6,070 nucleotides of DNA, from positions 1 to 6,070 of the forward strand of contig JAAUOI010000197.1 in the NCBI GenBank assembly GCA_012036375.1, read 5' to 3'. The stretch comes from Allobrachymonas sp. Its GTDB lineage: Bacteria > Pseudomonadota > Gammaproteobacteria > Burkholderiales > Burkholderiaceae_C. Below are positions 1-6,070 of this stretch, piece after piece. The position numbers were made by a program, and so were the translations under genes. The notes beneath the pieces were generated by a model. It had not been told where the DNA came from and searched no databases. It saw only the letters and a list, made by a program, of their open reading frames with translations. Each line of letters opens with the position of its first letter. Within the stretch, counting starts at the first letter, position 1.

Positions 1-2492
<2,492 letters not shown>

Positions 2493-2493
<1 letters not shown>

Positions 2494-3011
2494 TGAACAC
2501 ACTGCCTTACTCTTGCCGCCGCGCTGCACTCTTAGCGCTTTCTGCATCTGCTGTTGTGCTCAGCGGCTGCGGTTTCGCGCTACGCGGTGCAGCCAATTTG
2601 CCGTTCAATGCGATGTATACCAACTTCGCCGAGAGTTCAAGCCTGGGCCAAGAGCTGCGTCGCTCGCTGGAAGCCTCGGATGTGCGCGTGATCACCGACA
2701 GTCGCCAGCTCGCTGCGGCGCAGGTGGTGTTGGAAGTGCTCACGGATCAGCGCGAAAAAACCGTGGTGGGCGTCAATGCCAGTGGCCAAGTGCGTGAGTT
2801 TCAATTGCGCACGCGCTTCAAATTCCGCTTGCGCACCAAAGAAGGCAAAGAGCTGATTCCTGAGACGGAGTTGCTTCAGCAGCGTGACATCAGCTTCAAT
2901 GAAAGCGGGGCGCTGGCCAAAGAATCGGAAGAGGCGATTTTGTACCGCAGCATGCAAAGCGACATCGTGCAGCAGGCGCTGCGCAGATTGTCTTCAGTGA
3001 AGCAGTTGTAA
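2493..3011 (+). CDS. lptE: LPS-assembly lipoprotein LptE
   Basis: LptE is the outer-membrane lipoprotein that plugs the LptD barrel and helps deliver lipopolysaccharide to the cell surface. The 172-residue product begins with a lipoprotein signal peptide: a short n-region with Arg9-Arg10, a hydrophobic stretch, and the lipobox LSGC with Cys26 as the lipidated residue. The mature start CGFALRG and the downstream regions VVGVNASGQVREFQL and LLQQRDISFNE fit the LptE/RlpB family, as does the length. ATG at 2493 is preferred; a GTG at 2490 is in frame but adds only one residue. The ATG shares a base with the leuS stop (TGATG), and no clear Shine-Dalgarno sequence precedes it, so translational coupling to leuS is likely. 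The gene is intact in one frame. In related genomes holA usually follows; here it does not. Confidence 0.93.
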
Positions 3012-3022
3012 TCTGGATACGA

Positions 3023-3099
3023 CTCAATTACTACTGAATGTATAGCACTCAGCGCAGTTTTCATGCCGGCTAGAGACCTAAAACGCTTAAAAATGAGCG
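3023..3099 (-). repeat. Interspersed repeat, copy A (core 3042-3072)
   Basis: This copy lies between the convergent ends of lptE and the 39-residue membrane protein gene. Read on the - strand, the core runs TAGCCGGCAT, then TGCGC, then AGTGCTAT (31 bases in all). It matches copy B (4507-4537) at 27 of 31 positions and copy C (5894-5924) at 26 of 31. Similarity continues on both sides. Upstream lies a hairpin with a short T-run; downstream, six bases past the core, comes AGTAGTAATTGAG, close to copy B's AATAGTAAATTGAG. The core contains short GC-rich complementary stretches. Function is unknown. I recall abundant intergenic repeats of similar design in Comamonadaceae. Confidence 0.8.
3080..3099 (-). 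terminator. Possible terminator for the small membrane protein gene
   Basis: On the - strand, ten bases after the stop codon, CGCTCA and TAAGCG can pair around a TTTT loop (3084-3099), with one A-C mismatch. TTTT follows (3080-3083). The stem is weak and the T-run short, so intrinsic termination is uncertain. The position matches the stronger terminator in repeat copy B, which supports it. Confidence 0.4.
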
Positions 3100-3108
3100 G
3101 TCAAAAGC

Positions 3109-3228
3109 TTACTTTTTTTCCTGATCGTTTGGTAACTCGCCGTTCTTTCGACCCGAGAACATCGTCCACCACACGATCAACACCAGCAGTAACAAGGCAC
3201 CCAGCGCTTCGAGCAAAATGAGCCCCAT
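3109..3228 (-). CDS. Small single-pass membrane protein, 39 residues, function unknown
   Basis: This short gene encodes 39 residues, starting MGLILLEALGALLLLVLIVW and ending in a charged tail, NGELPNDQEKK. Residues 3-24 form one hydrophobic membrane span with a lone acidic residue (Glu7) and a Trp20-Trp21 pair at its edge. Arg27 and Lys28 right after the span suggest a cytoplasmic C-terminus. Support for a real gene: a good Shine-Dalgarno GGAGA six bases before the ATG, a clean TAA stop, strongly membrane-like composition, position in an otherwise empty gap, and a possible terminator just downstream. It converges with lptE and diverges from mltA. I do not recognise a named family, though short MGLILLEAL-type proteins seem familiar from Burkholderiales. 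A longer ORF on this strand in another frame (3101-3388) has no such features. Confidence 0.72.
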   Translation of the reverse strand: MGLILLEALGALLLLVLIVWWTMFSGRKNGELPNDQEKK

Positions 3229-3234
3229 GATGTA

Positions 3235-3239
3235 TCTCC
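3235..3239 (-). promoter_or_regulatory. Ribosome binding site of the small membrane protein gene
   Basis: The sequence reads GGAGA on the - strand, six bases before the ATG at 3228. It decides the start and is the main reason to accept so short a gene. Confidence 0.65.
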
Positions 3240-3268
3240 GCAATGAATGTGAATGGGCGTTGGGGCTG

Positions 3269-4456
3269 ATGAGTTGGGCTCAGCCTGTGCGCCAATGGCT
3301 TACAAGAGCAAGCGTGATCGGCATTGTAGGAATCCTTACATCCTGCGCGAGTACGCCGCTGCCAAGCCCACAAGATTCGCAAGGCCAAGCGCCCAGTAGC
3401 CCTTCACCCGTGCAAGCCCCCGTGATCACACCGCTTGAGAACGATGCGCCGATACTCACCGAGGCGATTGTGCGCAGCAAAAGCCGTTGGCAGCCCGTAG
3501 CTTGGAGCGCTTTGCCGGGTTGGGAGCAAGATGCTTTGCATGAGGCGTGGAGCGCATGGATCTTGGGCTGCGAACGGGCTGCCGCGCCTTGGGTAGCGCT
3601 GTGCCCCGATATTCGCCGCCTCTCGATTGCAGACGATGCGGCCAAACGCGCTTGGATGCGCAGCAAATTGCAGCCCTATCGCGTTGAGCCGCTTCAAGGC
3701 ACAACAGAAGGTTTGCTGACCTCGTATTACGAGCCGGTAATGGATGCGCAGCGCGTGGCCAGCAGCTCGCATCGCGTGCCGCTGTGGCAACCGCCTGCGA
3801 CGCTGGCGCAGCGCAAGCCTTGGTATTCGCGCAAAGAAATCGACACTGTGCCCGAAGCGCAAGCTGCCTTGCGCGGCAAAGAAATTGCGTATCTGGCCGA
3901 TCCGATTGATGCGCTGATTCTGCAAATTCAAGGCTCTGGCAAGTTGCGCATCACTGAAAACGATGGCTCGCAAAAAACTGTGCGCGTGGCATTTGCAGGC
4001 ACGAACGATCAGCCGTATCGCTCGGTCGGGCGCTGGTTGCTGGACCAAGGGCTGATCCGCGATGCCTCATGGCCGGGCATCAAGGCGTGGATTGCGGCGA
4101 ATCCGGCTCGGGTGCAAGAGATGCTGTGGAGTAATCCGCGCATGGTGTTTTTCAAAGAAGAAACCTTGGTCGGCAGCAGCGCAACTCTTGGCCCGCGCGG
4201 TGCGCAAAGTGTGCCGCTCACCGCAGGTCGCTCGATTGCGGTGGATCGTGAGAGCATTCCACTGGGTGCCCCCGTATGGTTGCAAACCAGTGGAGAAGCG
4301 CTGACCACGCAGCGCTTGGTGATTGCGCAAGATGTGGGCAGCGCGATACTGGGCGCGGTGCGAGCGGACTATTACATGGGCTCAGGCGATGCCGCCGGTG
4401 AGCTAGCCGGCCGGCTCAAACAAGGCTTGCAGTTATGGGTGCTGTGGCCCAGATAA
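3269..4456 (+). CDS. mltA: Membrane-bound lytic murein transglycosylase A (MltA)
   Basis: MltA cleaves the MurNAc-GlcNAc bond of peptidoglycan to form 1,6-anhydroMurNAc ends; it is anchored to the outer membrane by lipid. The product is 395 residues from ATG 3269. The signal peptide carries Arg8 and Arg13, a hydrophobic run and the lipobox LTSC (Cys26). A Pro/Ser-rich linker follows. The MltA domain shows GLLTSYYEP (148-156), QGSG (221-224) and NPRMVFF (289-295). The C-terminal 3D domain shows QDVGSAILG (from 354) and RADYYMGSG (from 365). Asp367 aligns with the E. coli catalytic Asp308 and Asp355 with Asp297, from memory of that protein. Earlier in-frame ATGs (3218, 3227, 3230) add an acidic, non-signal-like stretch overlapping the opposite-strand small gene, so 3269 is preferred, although no start has a strong Shine-Dalgarno. 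The frame is intact. Confidence 0.93.
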   Translation: MSWAQPVRQWLTRASVIGIVGILTSCASTPLPSPQDSQGQAPSSPSPVQAPVITPLENDAPILTEAIVRSKSRWQPVAWSALPGWEQDALHEAWSAWILGCERAAAPWVALCPDIRRLSIADDAAKRAWMRSKLQPYRVEPLQGTTEGLLTSYYEPVMDAQRVASSSHRVPLWQPPATLAQRKPWYSRKEIDTVPEAQAALRGKEIAYLADPIDALILQIQGSGKLRITENDGSQKTVRVAFAGTNDQPYRSVGRWLLDQGLIRDASWPGIKAWIAANPARVQEMLWSNPRMVFFKEETLVGSSATLGPRGAQSVPLTAGRSIAVDRESIPLGAPVWLQTSGEALTTQRLVIAQDVGSAILGAVRADYYMGSGDAAGELAGRLKQGLQLWVLWPR

Positions 4457-4479
4457 TCAGCTTGGAGACTAGTTCAAGT

Positions 4480-4499
4480 GCCTCATTTTGAGGCTTTTT
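4480..4499 (+). terminator. Rho-independent terminator of mltA
   Basis: GCCTCA and TGAGGC form a perfect 6-bp stem around a TTT loop, followed directly by five T residues (4495-4499). It starts 24 bases after the mltA stop. It also forms the upstream end of repeat copy B, so terminator and repeat appear to be one unit. Confidence 0.82.
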
Positions 4500-4557
4500 A
4501 GGGCTTTAGCCGGCATGGAATATGCGCGGAGTGCTATGAAATTAATAGTAAATTGAG
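4480..4557 (+). repeat. Interspersed repeat, copy B (core 4507-4537)
   Basis: This copy fills most of the 129-base gap between the convergent mltA and thioesterase genes. On the + strand the core reads TAGCCGGCAT, then TGCGC, then AGTGCTAT. It matches copy C at 28 of 31 positions and copy A at 27 of 31. The upstream arm is the mltA terminator followed by TTTTTAGGGCTT, comparable to copy A's TTTTAGGTCTC. Downstream, six bases past the core, comes AATAGTAAATTGAG, the counterpart of copy A's AGTAGTAATTGAG. No other gene or signal is evident in the gap. Confidence 0.82.
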
Positions 4558-4585
4558 GGGCGCTGCAAACTATTATGCGCATCTC

Positions 4586-5074
4586 TTACGACACAATATA
4601 TGCCGCAGCGCCCGCAGACAGCAGCGTGCCATCCTCCGCACAAAACTCCATTCGCGTCGTCGCCACTCTTGAGCCCAAGCGCAGCACCTCGGCTTTCAAA
4701 ATAAACTTCTCGCCAATGGCGGGCCGCAAGTAATCCACCCGCAAATCAATCGTGCCGAGCTTGGCAAAGCGTTTGAGCCGATCCAGCGCAGGCTCTTCAT
4801 GGTGCTGCGCCCCAATCGCACACATGCAAGCCAAGCCACCCATCGCATCGAGTGCCGCGCTGATCACGCCGCCATGCACGCGGTTGTAGGCAAAATGCCC
4901 CACCAATTCAGGACGCATCGCAATGTGCGATTGGCATTGCAGCGCATGCATCTCATCCACCTTCAAACCCAGTGTTTGGTTGAACACGATCTTGTGCTCA
5001 AAAATATCGCGCACGCCTGCTTGGAATGCAGCGTCGAGCGCGATGGTGGAGAGATCGAGTTTCTTAGCAGACAT
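4586..5074 (-). CDS. PaaI-like hotdog-fold acyl-CoA thioesterase
   Basis: This 162-residue protein probably hydrolyses an acyl-CoA thioester to the free acid and CoA. It has the single hotdog domain of the PaaI/YigI-type thioesterases. An N-terminal helix region is followed by FNQTLGLKVDEM, then the hallmark NRVHGGVISAALDAMGG (His67-Gly-Gly; Asp76 sits in the central helix where these enzymes carry the acidic catalytic residue). The beta strands RVDYLRP, KFILKAEVLRLGSRVA and a C-terminal GTLLSAGAAAYIVS complete it. Length is typical. The ATG at 5074 is chosen because family similarity begins there. An open frame runs upstream to 5308, but that part belongs to the neighbouring isomerase gene. 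The gap to that gene is 32 bases on the same strand, implying one transcript. No clear Shine-Dalgarno is seen. Substrate cannot be read from sequence. Confidence 0.88.
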   Translation of the reverse strand: MSAKKLDLSTIALDAAFQAGVRDIFEHKIVFNQTLGLKVDEMHALQCQSHIAMRPELVGHFAYNRVHGGVISAALDAMGGLACMCAIGAQHHEEPALDRLKRFAKLGTIDLRVDYLRPAIGEKFILKAEVLRLGSRVATTRMEFCAEDGTLLSAGAAAYIVS

Positions 5075-5106
5075 GCAGTATTGTCGCCACGCTGCCTTGC
5101 GCAGAC

Positions 5107-5874
5107 TTACATCTGAGAGAAATCCGGTAGCCGCCGCTCCATGAAGGCGGTGAAGGCTTCTTTGGCGGCGGGTTCTTTCAGCATGCGGCCAAAGCTGGTG
5201 CCTTCTTCTGCCATGCGCTCTTTGACGATGGCGTCTTGGCCTTTTTTTCAGCAGGCGTTTGGTTTCAATCAAGCTGCTGATGGGTTTGGCAGCGAGCTTT
5301 TTGCCCACTGCATCGCAACAGTCGTCGCTTCAGAGGGCGGCACGACGCGGTTAACGAGGCCGATTTCTAGCGCCGCTTCGGCCATGAAAGGTTCACCCAG
5401 CATCAGCGCTTCTGCCGCGCGGTGGTAGCCCATCATCTGCGGCACGAGCAGGCTGCTGGCGGCTTCGGGGCACAGGCCAAGGTTGACGAAGGGCATGGAG
5501 AATGCGGCGTTGTCACCTGCAATCACCAAATCACAATGCAGCAGCAGCGTGGTGCCAATGCCCACGGCAGGGCCGCAGACAGCCGCCACGATGGGCTTAG
5601 GGAACTGCGAGATTTGCGCGAGAAATTGGAAGACGGGGCTGTTGCCACTGGCCGGCGGACTGTTCAGAAATTCGCCCAAATCGTTGCCCGCGCTGAAAAT
5701 CGCTTCATGGCCTTGGAAGACGACGACACGAATGTTGGCATCGTCTCTCGCCGCTGTGAGTTCGTCAGCGAGCTGCTGATACATGGCTGCCGTGATGGAA
5801 TTTTTCTTCTCAATGCGGTTGAAGGTGAGCGTGAGGATGCTGCCTTCTGAATGGCTGAGGATATCTTGAGACAC
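5107..5874 (-). CDS. Crotonase-fold enoyl-CoA isomerase (ECI2-like), two compensating frame breaks
   Basis: The protein is a member of the enoyl-CoA hydratase/isomerase superfamily, 255 residues once the frame is repaired, which is normal. The oxyanion-hole segments are FSAGNDLGEF (60-69) and CGPAVGIGTT (100-109). The two hydratase glutamates of rat crotonase (Glu144, Glu164) correspond here to Thr109 and Phe129, while Glu137 in LGLCPEAASS sits eight residues after the second, as in the ECI2/PECI delta3,delta2-enoyl-CoA isomerases. An isomerase moving cis-3 or trans-3 double bonds to trans-2 for beta-oxidation is therefore likelier than a hydratase. The start is GTG with Shine-Dalgarno AGGAG eight bases upstream. 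The frame is lost by a missing base near 5314-5315 and regained by an extra base in the run of seven T at 5242-5248. Between them lies GKKLAAKPISSLIETKRLL, and afterwards a normal C-terminus ending RLPDFSQM. Error or a recent double mutation are both possible. Confidence 0.88.
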
Positions 5875-5875
5875 T

Positions 5876-5930
5876 TTGCTTACTCCTGATTTAATAGCAC
5901 TTCGCGCATATTTTATGCCGGCTAAGTGCT
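5876..5930 (-). repeat. Interspersed repeat, copy C (core 5894-5924)
   Basis: This copy lies in the 85-base gap between the thiolase stop and the isomerase start. On the - strand the core reads TAGCCGGCAT, then TGCGC, then AGTGCTAT, matching copy B at 28 of 31 positions. It folds better than the others: AGCACTT (5896-5902) pairs with AAGTGCT (5924-5930), and GCATA (5906-5910) with TATGC (5914-5918) around a TTT loop. The terminator arm of copies A and B is not evident here. Six bases past the core, AGGAGTAA replaces AGTAGTAA and AATAGTAA, giving the Shine-Dalgarno of the next gene. Confidence 0.8.
5883..5887 (-). promoter_or_regulatory. Ribosome binding site of the isomerase gene
   Basis: AGGAG on the - strand lies eight bases before the GTG start at 5874. 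It supports the non-ATG start and falls within the tail of repeat copy C. Confidence 0.75.
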
Positions 5931-5959
5931 CATTTCTGTCTCAAAAAGCTCAAGTTGGC

Positions 5960-6070
5960 TTAGACGCGCTCAAAGATGCCAGCTGCGCCTTGCCCCATGC
6001 CCACACACATCGTCACCATCGCGTATTTGCCTTGGATGCGCTGCAAGCCATGCACGGCGGTGGCCGAGCG
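5960..6070 (-). CDS. Thiolase (acetyl-CoA acyltransferase), C-terminal 36 residues
   Basis: Only the end of the gene is in the window; the rest lies beyond position 6070. The visible 36 residues include GLQRIQGKYAMVTMCVGMGQ and end GAAGIFERV. CVGMGQG is the CxGxGxG signature near the C-terminus of thiolases, whose Cys is the acid/base residue in thiolytic cleavage of 3-ketoacyl-CoA. The fragment cannot separate a degradative thiolase (FadA/PcaF type) from an acetoacetyl-CoA thiolase. Its position upstream of an enoyl-CoA isomerase and a thioesterase on the same strand favours beta-oxidation. The stop is TAA at 5962-5960, 85 bases before the isomerase start. Confidence 0.9.
   Translation of the reverse strand, partial: RSATAVHGLQRIQGKYAMVTMCVGMGQGAAGIFERV

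Noticed and set aside
3103..3119. Hairpin AAAAG/CTTTT with seven T after lptE as a + strand terminator
   Set aside because: The stem is nearly all A-T, and the T-run is explained by the Lys codons at the end of the small - strand gene.
3101..3388. A 95-residue - strand open frame across the small gene and the mltA 5' end
   Set aside because: It overlaps the better-supported 39-residue gene in another frame and has low-complexity, non-family-like sequence without a ribosome site.
3404..4048. A 214-residue open frame antisense to mltA
   Set aside because: Arg/His/Gln-rich composition typical of a shadow frame; no motif and no start signal.
5241..5252. Programmed -1 frameshift at A_AAA_AAG on the - strand of the isomerase gene
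   Set aside because: Restoring the frame needs a +1 shift (skipping one A), not -1, and the upstream break near 5315 has no slippery sequence. An extra base in a homopolymer is simpler.
4586..5308. A single 240-residue open frame on the - strand that would give the thioesterase a 78-residue N-terminal extension
   Set aside because: The first residues (GKKLAAKPISSLIETKRLL) are the out-of-frame part of the isomerase gene, and what follows is Arg-rich non-coding translation. Thioesterase similarity begins at the ATG at 5074.
3042..5924. The three repeats as a CRISPR array
   Set aside because: Copies are over 1 kb apart, in both orientations, imperfect, and separated by genes.

Overview
This 6,070-bp window looks like a chromosomal stretch from a betaproteobacterium, most likely order Burkholderiales and probably Comamonadaceae or a close relative. 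The basis is the leuS-lptE junction, the type of LeuRS sequence, a fairly high GC content (high 50s percent by eye) and an intergenic repeat resembling one I recall as abundant in that family. This is recognition from memory, not a database match.

Layout. On the + strand, positions 1-2493 hold leucyl-tRNA synthetase (leuS), without its N-terminus and with three apparent single-base frame breaks. lptE (LPS-assembly lipoprotein) follows with a TGATG stop/start overlap. Positions 3012-3108 carry a repeat element (copy A). On the - strand, 3109-3228 encodes a 39-residue single-span membrane protein. It diverges from mltA (membrane-bound lytic transglycosylase A, + strand, about 3269-4456). Positions 4457-4585 hold a rho-independent terminator fused to repeat copy B. 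From there to the right edge everything is on the - strand. In transcription order it is a thiolase C-terminus (cut by the window edge), repeat copy C, a crotonase-fold gene best read as a delta3,delta2-enoyl-CoA isomerase, and a hotdog-fold (PaaI-like) acyl-CoA thioesterase.

How the genes work together. The left half serves translation (LeuRS) and the cell envelope: LptE acts in LPS export to the outer membrane and MltA in murein turnover. The right half is a likely fatty-acid or acyl-CoA degradation operon: thiolytic cleavage, double-bond isomerisation and CoA-ester hydrolysis.

Most notable observations. (1) A repeat with a 31-bp core occurs three times in 2.9 kb, always in the same orientation relative to the gene it follows. 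Two copies carry a terminator-like hairpin, and the tail of the third contains the ribosome binding site of the next gene. (2) There is an intact, well-initiated small membrane protein gene below usual annotation limits. (3) Five probable single-base indels break leuS and the isomerase gene, while lptE, mltA and the thioesterase are intact; sequencing or assembly error is the likeliest cause. I see no CRISPR array, tRNA, rRNA, insertion sequence or defence system, and no strong case for a new multigene system.
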